Source: Opitutaceae bacterium (GTDB taxonomy: Bacteria; Verrucomicrobiota; Verrucomicrobiia; Opitutales; Opitutaceae). From it: 64,000 bases of DNA. Both the position numbers and the translations under genes were made by a program. The stretch is taken from NCBI GenBank assembly GCA_023269565.1, contig JAHFTD010000002.1, forward strand, positions 1 to 64,000. The letters run 5' to 3'. The notes beneath the pieces were generated by a model. It saw only the letters and a list, made by a program, of their open reading frames with translations, ran no database searches and was not told where the DNA came from. Of the stretch, positions 30,768 to 38,951 are shown piece by piece (the first letter of the stretch is position 1; each line of letters opens with the position of its first letter).

Positions 30768-32293
30768 GACTTGGCGGGTGGCGGAGGCTTGGGAAAAAGA
30801 ATCTCCACCGGTCGCAGTGTGGCGCCCGCCAGGCGGTTGCTCCAGTCGAGTTCTCCAGCCCAGCTGATCAGCGGTGCCTGCCCCAGCCCGGCGCGAACCT
30901 TGTCGGCCGTGGCGGGCATGACGGGCCAGAGGAGTGTGGTGGCGAGGCGCAGCGCCTCCGCCATGGTGGCGAGCGAGGTTCGCAGCAGTGCTTGCGCCGG
31001 TGCGGAGGTGTCCTTGGCAAGTTTCCAAGGCGCCCGGCGCTCGATGTAGGCGTTGATGGCGGTGACGAATGTCATCGTGCGTTCGAGCGCGACGTGGAAT
31101 TGCAGGTCGGCGTTGAGCCTGGCAACCTCGTCGCGCGTTTGCGTCCAGAGGGCCTGAAGCTCGCGCTCGGCGTCCTCACAGGGTCCGGCCGGAGGCACCG
31201 TGCCGTCGGCGAAGCGCACGGTCATATTGAGTGTGCGGTTGACGAGGTTGCCGAGATTGTTCGCCAGCTCGCTGCTGTAGCGCACAAGAAATTGTTCGCG
31301 CGAGAAGTCGCTGTCCTGGCCGACCGCCATTTCGCGGATCATGAAGTAGCGCAGGGCGTCGACGCTCCATTCGCGGCAGAACGCCACCGGGTCGATGAAG
31401 TTGCCGGTGCTCTTGGACATCTTCTGGCCGTTGACCGACCACCAGCCGTGGACGAGGAGGGTGCGCGGCGGCGGCTGGCCCAGCGCGTGGAGCATGATGG
31501 GCCAGTAGATGCCGTGCGCCGGGATGAGGATGTCCTTGCCGATGATGTTGTAATCGGCGGGCCAGCGGCCGAGGTCCTTCACCGCCGAGTAATAGTTCAG
31601 CAGCGCGTCGAACCACACATAGGTCACGTAGTTTTCGTCGAACGGCAGCGGGATGCCCCACTCCAGCCGCTCCTTTGGTCTCGAAATGCAGAGGTCGTTG
31701 AGCGGGTCGGCGAGGAACTCGAGAAGTGATTTGCGGCGGTGCGCGGGGAAGACGAAGTCCTCGTGCGCCGTAATGTAGTCGATGAGCCACTGCTGGTAAC
31801 TGGCGAGCTTGAAGAAATAGTTGGCCTCGGTGATTTCGGTCACCTCGCCATAAATCTCCGGCCAGGAGCCGCCCGGCAGGCGGTCCTTTTCCCGTAGGAA
31901 CTGCTCCTGCCGCGTCGAGTAGAAGCCCTTGTATTCGGCGCGGTAGATCTCGCCTTTGTCGAACAGCTGCTGGAGCATGGCGCGCACGACTGCTTTGTGC
32001 CGCGGCTCGGTGGTGCGGACGAAATCGTCGTTGGAAATATTGAGCAAACGGCAGAGATCGCGGAACTCCCCGGCAACCTCGTCGCAGAATTGCTGCGGCG
32101 GCACGCCGCGGGCTTGCGCGCTTTGCTGGACCTTTTGTCCGTGCTCGTCCGTGCCGGTGAGGAAATGCACATTCTGCCCCTGCAACCGCCGGCTCCGCGC
32201 GATGACGTCCGCCAGCACCTTCTCGTAAGCGTGGCCGAGGTGTGGCGAACCGTTGACGTAGTCAATCGCGGTGGTGAGGTAGAACGGTCTCAT
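30764..32293 (-). CDS. metG: Methionyl-tRNA synthetase
   Basis: The class I synthetase charges tRNA-Met. The 509-residue protein (ATG 32293) has the HIGH motif as YVNGSPHLGHAYE, the ATP motif GKDILIPAHGIYWPIML, and KMSKSTGNFIDP. The connective-peptide zinc cysteines are not obvious, and there is no C-terminal tRNA-binding (EMAP-like) domain, so this is the short MetG form. It is 45 nt downstream of rdgB and overlaps menF by 4 nt, tying a translation gene to quinone genes. Confidence 0.96.
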   Translation of the reverse strand: MRPFYLTTAIDYVNGSPHLGHAYEKVLADVIARSRRLQGQNVHFLTGTDEHGQKVQQSAQARGVPPQQFCDEVAGEFRDLCRLLNISNDDFVRTTEPRHKAVVRAMLQQLFDKGEIYRAEYKGFYSTRQEQFLREKDRLPGGSWPEIYGEVTEITEANYFFKLASYQQWLIDYITAHEDFVFPAHRRKSLLEFLADPLNDLCISRPKERLEWGIPLPFDENYVTYVWFDALLNYYSAVKDLGRWPADYNIIGKDILIPAHGIYWPIMLHALGQPPPRTLLVHGWWSVNGQKMSKSTGNFIDPVAFCREWSVDALRYFMIREMAVGQDSDFSREQFLVRYSSELANNLGNLVNRTLNMTVRFADGTVPPAGPCEDAERELQALWTQTRDEVARLNADLQFHVALERTMTFVTAINAYIERRAPWKLAKDTSAPAQALLRTSLATMAEALRLATTLLWPVMPATADKVRAGLGQAPLISWAGELDWSNRLAGATLRPVEILFPKPPPPAKS

Positions 32294-32338
32294 GGTGCGG
32301 ACAGGCCAAGCAAGCAAAGTTGGCTGAAATGTCCACCG

Positions 32339-32947
32339 CTAAGCCGGCAGCCGCGGCCGCAGCCACTCCGCCAGGCGCCCCCAGGCGCGCGCCCGATGAC
32401 TGAGTTGACACTTCTCGGCGTCGCCCAGTTCGGCATACGTCTGCGTGCAACCGGTGGGCACGAACAGCGGATCGTAGCCGAAGCCGTTGCCGCCAGCGGG
32501 GGCCATGGCCAGCGCACCATCGCAGCGGCCCTCGAATAGTAGTTCGCCATGCGCGGGCGTCACCAACGCCAGCACGCAGATGAAATGCGCGCCGCGACGC
32601 TCCGGCGGCACGTTGCGCATAGCCTCGGTGAGTTTATGCAGGTTGGCCGCACCGTCGCCCGCCGGCCCGGCGAAATAGGCCGACTCAACGCCCGGTGCGC
32701 CGCCGAGGGCGTCCACACCCAGACCGCTGTCGTCGGCCAGCACCCACGCGTCAGGAAGCAGCAGCGGTAGGAGCGCGTAGGCCTTCTTCCGTGCATTGCC
32801 GGCAAACGTCCCGGTGTCCTCCGCGACAGCCGGCATCGCTGCGGCTGCCACTACGCTCACTTGCAAGCCCGAGGCATCCGCCAGCGCCTGCATCTCCCGC
32901 GCCTTGTGCGCATTGCCGGTGGCGAGATGAAGCGGCAGGCGATTCAT
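32339..32947 (-). CDS. rdgB: RdgB/HAM1 non-canonical purine NTP pyrophosphatase
   Basis: The enzyme hydrolyses ITP, dITP and XTP to the monophosphates, keeping deaminated purines out of DNA and RNA. The 202-residue protein has the family opening LATGNAHKAREM, the catalytic region VLADDSGLGVDALGGAPGVESAYFAG, and the ending GFGYDPLFVPTGC with MAEL-like TYAELGDAEKCQLSHRARA. The start overlaps the ribD stop by 4 nt. Confidence 0.94.
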   Translation of the reverse strand: MNRLPLHLATGNAHKAREMQALADASGLQVSVVAAAAMPAVAEDTGTFAGNARKKAYALLPLLLPDAWVLADDSGLGVDALGGAPGVESAYFAGPAGDGAANLHKLTEAMRNVPPERRGAHFICVLALVTPAHGELLFEGRCDGALAMAPAGGNGFGYDPLFVPTGCTQTYAELGDAEKCQLSHRARAWGRLAEWLRPRLPA

Positions 32948-34113
32948 TCGCCGTAAAGCGGACGGGTGAACACAGCCTCGTCAATTAACATTTTTTCGGG
33001 ATATCGCACGAAGCCGCGCGTCAGGGTATCGTCGCCGTGCCGCTCGTGACGCACGTGCTCCAGGCGGATGGCACTGCCGAGGGATTCCGTGCGCAAACCG
33101 TGCAAGATGCTCTTGGCCTTGTCGTCGGCAAACAATACCGGTGCCTGGTAGGTGAACAGATAGTCCAGTTCGCGTGCCTGGAGGAGTTCGCTGAACAGTT
33201 GCGCGCCTCCCTCGAAGAAAACGCCCGTGATGCCCTCGGCCGCACAGCGCTGGCGGAAATCCGCGAAGTTCACTCGGGGCGAAGTCGACGGTAGCACCCA
33301 GGTCTTCACGCCCAGCGAGTTCAGTTTGCGCACATAACCCATGCCGCCGTGCGACGTCGTGACAACGATGGTGCGCTCGCGGAACTCGTCCGTATAAACG
33401 GCGGGCATCGCCTGGTCGGCCACGGTGCGCAGCAGCCCGTCGAAAACAAACCGCCACGGGCACCACTCGGTCTCCTCTGCCCGTGCAGTCAGCCGGGGAT
33501 TGTCGGACCGGATGGTGCCGGCGCCGACGGCGATGGCCGGAAAATAGCGCCGCCAGCGGTGGCCGTCCGCCCGGGCATGCTCACCCGTGATCCACTTTGA
33601 TTCGCCGGTGCGGGTGGCCACCTTGCCATCGAGCGTGACGCCGGACTTCGCGGCGAACAGCGGGCGTCCAGAGGCGATCCAGTGGTTGAAAATCAGGTTC
33701 AGATCAGCGCAGTCATCGGCCAGCACGCCTGTCACTACCTCGATTCCGGCCGCGCGCAGCTGGTCGAAGCCGCGGCCGGCGTGAGCGGGATTTGGGTCAA
33801 CCATCCCCGCGACCACGCGCGCGATGCCGGCCGCAATCAGCGCGGCGGTGCATGGCGGAGTATGCCCGTGCGTGGAGCAGGGCTCCAGGGTCACATACAT
33901 GGTGGCGCCGCCGCGCGGGTTGCGGATGAGTGTCCGCAGCGCGTTGATCTCGGCGTGCGGCTCGCCAGCTTTTTCGTGCCAGCCCTCGGCGACAATTTCG
34001 CCTTCCTCGACAATGACGGCCCCGACCATCGGATTGGGATCGGTGGTGCCCCAACCGCGCCGCGCCACGTCGAGAGCGTGCCGCATGAACCTGGCATGAT
34101 CGGGGGTGTTCAT
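32944..34113 (-). CDS. ribD: Bifunctional riboflavin deaminase/reductase
   Basis: RibD carries out the deaminase and reductase steps that follow GTP cyclohydrolase II in riboflavin synthesis. The N-terminal deaminase domain (about 1-145) has the zinc motif HAEINAL and PCSTHGHTPPC; the C-terminal reductase domain (about 150-389) has AKSGVTLDGKVATRTGESKWITG and FFEGGAQLFSELLQA. At 389 residues it matches the family. It overlaps rdgB by 4 nt downstream and the MBL gene by 4 nt upstream. I see no FMN riboswitch upstream of the operon. Confidence 0.95.
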   Translation of the reverse strand: MNTPDHARFMRHALDVARRGWGTTDPNPMVGAVIVEEGEIVAEGWHEKAGEPHAEINALRTLIRNPRGGATMYVTLEPCSTHGHTPPCTAALIAAGIARVVAGMVDPNPAHAGRGFDQLRAAGIEVVTGVLADDCADLNLIFNHWIASGRPLFAAKSGVTLDGKVATRTGESKWITGEHARADGHRWRRYFPAIAVGAGTIRSDNPRLTARAEETEWCPWRFVFDGLLRTVADQAMPAVYTDEFRERTIVVTTSHGGMGYVRKLNSLGVKTWVLPSTSPRVNFADFRQRCAAEGITGVFFEGGAQLFSELLQARELDYLFTYQAPVLFADDKAKSILHGLRTESLGSAIRLEHVRHERHGDDTLTRGFVRYPEKMLIDEAVFTRPLYGE

Positions 34114-34754
34114 TGGACCGCAGCCATCACAAAAGGATTGCCCGTTTTTTCCGCGCCGACAGTCGTGCGCGGGCCGTGACCGGAAAAAACCACAGTATCA
34201 TCCGGGAGCGTGTAGATTTGCTCGCGGATGGACTGCTCCAGCAACTCAAAGCTTCCGCCCGGCAGATCCCAGCGGCCGACGCCGCCGTTGAAGAGCGCAT
34301 CGCCAACAAACGCCGCCTTGGCGTCCGCGGCGTAGAACAGCACATTACCCGGACAATGCCCCGGCACGTGCCGCACCTCGAATTCGCGGCCGAGCGCCGT
34401 AAGTCGATCACCCTGCCCCACCCAGCTGTCGACCTTTATCCCCTCGAGTCCCAGCCGGGCGCCCATGAATTCCTCCATGATTTCCGGCGTCTCGATCAAC
34501 GGTTGATCGGCCTGGTGGGCACGGATCAGGACACCCGTTGCGCGCTTCAACCGGGCGGAATCCTGCGTGTGATCCCAATGTCCGTGCGTCAGCCACAGCT
34601 CGGTGAGTTTGCAGCCTTCCTTCGCGAGAATCGGCTGGATTTTCTCCCAAATCCCGCCCGGGGCATCGAGCAGGATGGCCACGCCGAGCTTGGCGTCGGT
34701 CAGCAGGTAGCCGTTGGTCTGGATCGGTCCGGACGGCAGGACATGAATCTTCAC
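34110..34754 (-). CDS. MBL-fold hydrolase, glyoxalase II-like
   Basis: The 214-residue protein starts at a GTG (34754) and is the first gene of the operon leading to menD. It has the THGHWDH zinc motif at about residue 58, a following histidine in HVPGHCPGNVLFY and a final VFSGHGPRTT. These are the ligands of the hydroxyacylglutathione-hydrolase / YcbL subgroup, cytoplasmic thioester hydrolases. The in-operon partners (riboflavin, nucleotide clean-up, quinone genes) do not reveal its substrate. Confidence 0.85.
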   Translation of the reverse strand: MKIHVLPSGPIQTNGYLLTDAKLGVAILLDAPGGIWEKIQPILAKEGCKLTELWLTHGHWDHTQDSARLKRATGVLIRAHQADQPLIETPEIMEEFMGARLGLEGIKVDSWVGQGDRLTALGREFEVRHVPGHCPGNVLFYAADAKAAFVGDALFNGGVGRWDLPGGSFELLEQSIREQIYTLPDDTVVFSGHGPRTTVGAEKTGNPFVMAAVQ

Positions 34755-34858
34755 ACGCCCTTAGTTGCGCAAGCCCCGCCGAGCCGCAAACGTAAATTAG
34801 CACGAAGGGTATGCGAAAAAATCCTTCCATCGCACCCCTCCCCCTTGTTAGCTGCACC

Positions 34859-34890
34859 ATTCTGAATCCTGGATTCTGCATCCGGATTCA
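34859..34890 (+). repeat. Short imperfect tandem repeat upstream of alaS
   Basis: Two and a half copies of a ~13-14-nt unit (ATTCTGAATCC, ATTCTGCATCC, then ATTCA) lie just before the alaS start. On the other strand they would read AESRIQN-like codons. Sequences of this kind, scattered in intergenic DNA, are a recognisable low-complexity element in Verrucomicrobia; that link is from memory and not verified here. Confidence 0.6.
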
Positions 34891-34897
34891 TCTCCTC

Positions 34898-37672
34898 ATG
34901 ACTTCCGCCCAGATCCGTTCGTCGTTTCTCGACTTCTTTAAGTCGAAACAGCACGCCATCGTGCCGTCGTCCTCGCTCATGCCGACGGCCCCGAACCTGC
35001 TGTTCACGAACGCCGGTATGAACCAGTTTGTGCCCTACTTCCTCGGCGACCAGCCCGCCCCGTGGAAGCGCGTGGCCGACACCCAGAAGTGCATCCGCGC
35101 CGGCGGCAAGCACAACGACCTCGAGGACGTCGGCTTCGACACCTACCACCACACGCTGTTCGAGATGCTGGGCAACTGGTCCTTCGGCGACTACTTCAAG
35201 CGGGAGTCGCTCACCTGGGGTTGGGAACTGCTTACCAAGGTCTGGGGCATCCCGCCGCAGCGACTCTTCGCCACGGTCTACAAACCCGGCCAGGGCGACC
35301 CGTCCGAGACCGACACTGAGGCCTACGACATCTGGGCCGGCATCTTCAAAGCCGCCGGACTCGATCCGAAGGTCCATATTGTTTACGGCAACAAGAAGGA
35401 CAATTTCTGGATGATGGGCGACACCGGCCCCTGCGGCCCGTGCTCGGAGATCCATTTCAATCTGCTGCCCTCCGACGACGAAGCCGCCGGCCGCGCGCTC
35501 GTCAACGCCGGTTCGCCGCGCTGCATCGAGATCTGGAACCACGTCTTCATCCAGTTCAACGCGAACGCCGACGGCACTTTTGCGCCGCTCGCCGCCAAGC
35601 ACGTCGACACCGGCATGGGCTTCGAACGCGTCGCCGGCATCCACGCCACGACGAAGGGTTTCAAGGACTTCTCGGCCGAGCCTTCGAACTACAACGCCGA
35701 TGTCTTCAAGCCGACCTTCGACAAGATCGCCGCGCTCTCTGGCAAGAGCTACACTGGCACCGTGCCCACCGAGCGCACTGGGCTCAGCGAGCAGCAGCAG
35801 ATCGACATCTCCTTCCGCGTCCTCGCCGACCACGCCCGCTGCGTCTCGTGCGCAATCGCCGACGGCATCCTGCCCGGCAACGAAGGCCGCAACTACGTCA
35901 TCCGCCGCATCCTCCGCCGCGGCATCATGTATGGGCACAAGAACCTCGGCCTGAAGACCGGCTTCTTCGAGCAACTCGTCGCCCCGGTCGTCGAGTCGCT
36001 CGGCAGCGTGTTCCCAGAACTTAAAACGCAGCGCGTCATGATCGAGCGCGCCATCCGCTCCGAGGAGGAATCGTTCGGTAGAACGCTCAGTAACGGTCTC
36101 GTAATATTCCAACTTGGTCTCAGCGAGCCCACGGTGATTAATGAAGACCTGAAAGTAGTTAAGACTTCCACTGGTGTCATCGGACTAGAATTCACGGAGA
36201 CCAAGGCCTACCCTTCGTTTTCCAAAATCTACTCGGGCAAAGCTGCGTTCGAGCTCTATGACACCTACGGCTTTCCACTCGACATGACCCAGCTCTTGGC
36301 CGCCGAGCGTGGTCTAACTGTCGATGTCGCCGGTTTCGAAGTCGAGATGGAGCAGCAGCGCAAACGCAGCCGGGCGGCGTGGAAGACCGACGTCATCGTC
36401 GGCGCCACTGAGAGCGATACCAAAGCCGAGGCGACGAAGTTCACCGGCTACGAGGTCGACTCCACCCACGCCGCGCACGCCAAGGTCGTCGACGTGATAA
36501 AGACCGAGAAGGACACCTTCTTCGTGTTCGACCAGACGCCGTTCTACGCCGAGATGGGCGGCCAGGTCGGCGATGCCGGCGACGCCTTGATCGGCGGAGT
36601 GGCGTTCAAGATATTCGACACCATCAAAGACAAAGCCGGCCGATACCTTCATCGCGTCACATCGGCGGAAGCTCCAAGCTCCATACTCCAAGCTCCAAAT
36701 GTCGGTGCCGCCGCCACGTTGAAGGTGGATGTGCTGCGCCGGCGCGCCATCTCCCGCCACCACACCGCCGCGCACCTCGTGCATTGGGCGCTGCGCAAGA
36801 TGCTCGGCACGCACGTCCGGCAGTTCGGCACGCACAAGACGCCCGACCGGCTGCGGTTCGACTTCACCCACTTCGAGGCGCTCACCGCCGCGCAGATCAA
36901 GGAGTGCGAGCAGCTGATCAACGAGAAGGTCCTGGATAACGCCAAGGTCGAGTGCTACGAGGTCGACTACGACAAGAAACCCGACGATGTGCTCGCGTTC
37001 TTCGGCGACAAATACGGCAAGCGCGTCCGCATCGTCGACATCGGCGGCTACTCCAAGGAACTCTGCGGCGGCACCCACGTCGGCCGCACGAGCGAGATCG
37101 GCGTCATCAAGATTGTCGCCGAGATGGCCATCGCCGCCGGCACGCGCCGCATCGAGGCCGTGGCCGGGCAGGCCGCGCTGGACTTCGTCGCCACCGAGGA
37201 AGCCGCGCTGAAGACCGTCAACGCCCGGTTGAACGCCGGCGTGCAGGACGTGGCGCACAAGCTCGAGTTGCTTCTTATCCACCAAAAAGAATTGGAGAAG
37301 AAATTGAAAGCCTTCGAGTCCAAGGCGTCCGCCGGCCTCGCCGGCGAACTCGCCGCCAAGGCGGTGACTAAGGACGGACTAAAGTGGGTCTCCGCCGTTG
37401 TCACTGCGGACAATCCCGAGGCGCTCCGCTCGCTCGGCAACCAGGTGTTAAACAATCTCGGCGAGGGCGTCGTTCAGCTCGGCGCGGCGTTTGGCGACAA
37501 GGCCAGCGTGGTGGCGTTCTGCTCGCCTGCTGCGATCAAGGCCGGCTATCAGGCCGGCAAGCTTGTGGGCGAGTTGTCCGCGAAGCTCGGCGGCAAGGGC
37601 GGCGGCAAGCCGGACTTCGCCATGGGCGGCGGCAAGGAGCCGGCGAAGCTGGCCGAGGCTTTGAAGCTGTAG
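34898..37672 (+). CDS. alaS: Alanyl-tRNA synthetase with two in-frame inserts
   Basis: The enzyme charges tRNA-Ala and edits mischarged serine or glycine. The ATG at 34898 gives 924 residues; the track start is 87 nt upstream. The class II core has FTNAGMNQFVPYFLG, DLEDVGFDTYHHTLFEMLGNWSFGDYFKRE and ADHARCVSCAIADGILPGNEGRNYVIRRILRR. The editing domain shows HTAAH near residue 622 and CGGTHV near 722, and a C-terminal DHHA1-like part is present. Two oddities: an extra ~40 residues at about 400-440 in a place where the family is normally continuous, and a short repeat-derived insert at about 590-602. The stop codon belongs to a REP-like palindrome. Confidence 0.95.
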   Translation: MTSAQIRSSFLDFFKSKQHAIVPSSSLMPTAPNLLFTNAGMNQFVPYFLGDQPAPWKRVADTQKCIRAGGKHNDLEDVGFDTYHHTLFEMLGNWSFGDYFKRESLTWGWELLTKVWGIPPQRLFATVYKPGQGDPSETDTEAYDIWAGIFKAAGLDPKVHIVYGNKKDNFWMMGDTGPCGPCSEIHFNLLPSDDEAAGRALVNAGSPRCIEIWNHVFIQFNANADGTFAPLAAKHVDTGMGFERVAGIHATTKGFKDFSAEPSNYNADVFKPTFDKIAALSGKSYTGTVPTERTGLSEQQQIDISFRVLADHARCVSCAIADGILPGNEGRNYVIRRILRRGIMYGHKNLGLKTGFFEQLVAPVVESLGSVFPELKTQRVMIERAIRSEEESFGRTLSNGLVIFQLGLSEPTVINEDLKVVKTSTGVIGLEFTETKAYPSFSKIYSGKAAFELYDTYGFPLDMTQLLAAERGLTVDVAGFEVEMEQQRKRSRAAWKTDVIVGATESDTKAEATKFTGYEVDSTHAAHAKVVDVIKTEKDTFFVFDQTPFYAEMGGQVGDAGDALIGGVAFKIFDTIKDKAGRYLHRVTSAEAPSSILQAPNVGAAATLKVDVLRRRAISRHHTAAHLVHWALRKMLGTHVRQFGTHKTPDRLRFDFTHFEALTAAQIKECEQLINEKVLDNAKVECYEVDYDKKPDDVLAFFGDKYGKRVRIVDIGGYSKELCGGTHVGRTSEIGVIKIVAEMAIAAGTRRIEAVAGQAALDFVATEEAALKTVNARLNAGVQDVAHKLELLLIHQKELEKKLKAFESKASAGLAGELAAKAVTKDGLKWVSAVVTADNPEALRSLGNQVLNNLGEGVVQLGAAFGDKASVVAFCSPAAIKAGYQAGKLVGELSAKLGGKGGGKPDFAMGGGKEPAKLAEALKL
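36670..36700 (+). repeat. In-frame 'SLELG'-type repeat inside alaS
   Basis: The string of AGCTCCA-type units (AGCTCCAAGCTCC, then TACTCCAAGCTCC) lies inside alaS at codons ~591-601, reading APSSILQAPN. On the minus strand the unit reads as repeats of SLELG/GVWS codons. It has three ~10-13-nt units and keeps the reading frame. Confidence 0.7.
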
Positions 37673-37728
37673 GAGCGGCTTTACGCCGCGAGAATGATGC
37701 CGCATCGCGGGATAAACCCGCTCCTACA
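37668..37728. repeat. REP-like palindrome at the end of alaS
   Basis: An 11-bp perfect inverted repeat (TGTAGGAGCGG ... CCGCTCCTACA) bounds a 61-nt element with a second imperfect arm inside (GCCGCGA / TCGCGGG). TGTAGGAGCGG..TTTA..CCGCGA matches the consensus style of REP elements known from Pseudomonas and other bacteria, where they are moved by RAYT transposases. The left arm contains the TAG stop codon of alaS. It may also act as a transcript-end hairpin. Confidence 0.85.
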
Positions 37729-37782
37729 ATTCCGAACAGTCACGCTGTTGCCAATTGCCGCATGTTGGGTAGCGTCGCCGGC

Positions 37783-38235
37783 ATGGTAATCCTCAACGCC
37801 CCCGACTTCACCCAGCATCCGCCCCGCAGCCCGCGCTGCCGGCTTGGCGGCTTTGTCCACCTTCCGCGCCTGCTCGACAAGGCGCGCGCCCACGCCGCCG
37901 GCAAGCTCGGCGAATACAAATGGAACTGCGCGCTCGACCAGCGCTTCACGGCGTTCACGGGTATGGACATCGAGGCGCTGCTCGCCGAGGTGAAGAAAGG
38001 CCGCAGCGACACCGAGATGCTCGCGTGGGTGACGGCCAACTCGAAGCCCCAGTGCGCCGCGTGGGAAATTGCCGCCTGGTCGGACTGGCTGACCAACCTC
38101 GCCGCCGGCAACGAAGCGCGGCACACGATGTTCGCCGAGGAGATCAAACGGAATGCCCCGGGCCGCGAGGACATCGTGACATTTTTCGATCGGCTGGAGC
38201 TCGACGACTTCGTCTCCTACGGCGGCAAAGGCTAG
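37783..38235 (+). CDS. DUF5069 domain protein
   Basis: I start at ATG 37783 (150 aa); the track ORF extends back through alaS. The sequence PDFTQHPPRSPRCRLGGFVHLPRLLDKARA, with GEYKWNCALDQRFTAFTGMD and WEIAAWSDWL, is characteristic of DUF5069, a short family common in Verrucomicrobia and Planctomycetes with no known function. No signal peptide or membrane helix is seen. It follows alaS across the REP element and overlaps pdxH by 4 nt at its 3' end. Confidence 0.85.
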   Translation: MVILNAPDFTQHPPRSPRCRLGGFVHLPRLLDKARAHAAGKLGEYKWNCALDQRFTAFTGMDIEALLAEVKKGRSDTEMLAWVTANSKPQCAAWEIAAWSDWLTNLAAGNEARHTMFAEEIKRNAPGREDIVTFFDRLELDDFVSYGGKG

Positions 38236-38870
38236 GGCATCAGACGCTCGATCTTCCAGGAGGCGTCGGGCTGGCGCGTGTAGCGGAAGCGGTCGTGCAG
38301 GCGATTCGGGCGGCCCTGCCAGAATTCGAAACCAGCCGGCGTGATGCGGTAGCCACCCCAGAAATCCGGCAGCGGCACCTGGCCGTCCGCGAACTTCGTG
38401 CGCATCTCCGCAAACTTGGACTCGAGCAGCGAGCGAGTGGTGATCACGTCGCTCTGGCGCGATGCCCAGGCGCCGATCTGACTATTGCGCGGACGGGTAA
38501 GAAAATACTTCAGTGACTCGGCAGCGGAAATCTTCTCCGCTCGGCCGGTCACGCTCACCTGCCGTTCGAGCGGCAGCCATTGGAACAGACAGGCGACGGA
38601 GGGATTGCCGGCGATTTCGCGGGCCTTGGCGCTGGAGAAATTGGTGAAGAAGACCAGACCGCGACTGTCGAAACCCTTGAGGAGAACCGTGCGCAGGGAT
38701 GGCTGCCCATCGGAGTTAACAGTCGCCAGCGACATGGCGTTGGGCTCAAGCAGCTGCGTCTCGACAACCTCGCGCATCCAGCGGTCGAACTGGACGAACG
38801 GACTGGGATCGAGGTCGGGGAGATCGAGCGAGCGCGCCGCGTAGGAGCGGCGCATTTCCTCAAGGTTCAT
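38232..38870 (-). CDS. pdxH: Pyridoxine/pyridoxamine 5'-phosphate oxidase
   Basis: PdxH is an FMN enzyme that makes pyridoxal 5'-phosphate, the cofactor for the aminotransferase above. I start at ATG 38870 (212 aa). The family motifs are there: MSLATVNSDGQPSLRTVLLKGFDSRGLVFFTN, ACLFQWLPLERQVSVTGRAE, SRQSDVITTRSLL and WGGYRITPAGFEFWQGRPNRLHDRFRY. Length is normal. It is convergent with the DUF5069 gene. Confidence 0.96.
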   Translation of the reverse strand: MNLEEMRRSYAARSLDLPDLDPSPFVQFDRWMREVVETQLLEPNAMSLATVNSDGQPSLRTVLLKGFDSRGLVFFTNFSSAKAREIAGNPSVACLFQWLPLERQVSVTGRAEKISAAESLKYFLTRPRNSQIGAWASRQSDVITTRSLLESKFAEMRTKFADGQVPLPDFWGGYRITPAGFEFWQGRPNRLHDRFRYTRQPDASWKIERLMP

Positions 38871-38951
38871 GAGGAGATAGGATGCGGCCCGGCGGACCGG
38901 ACGCAAGCACGGCGCAGTTGACCCGCCACACGATTGTGCTTCCGTTGGCGC

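Noticed and set aside
34751-36112. 453-aa ORF on the minus strand opposite alaS
   Set aside because: It is the complement of a conserved synthetase gene with third-position GC bias; its composition (Val, Asp, Gly, Ala) is typical of a shadow frame.
38841-38850. GTAGGAGCGG inside pdxH, matching the REP arm
   Set aside because: It is a single arm within conserved coding sequence, with no opposite arm nearby; most likely chance.
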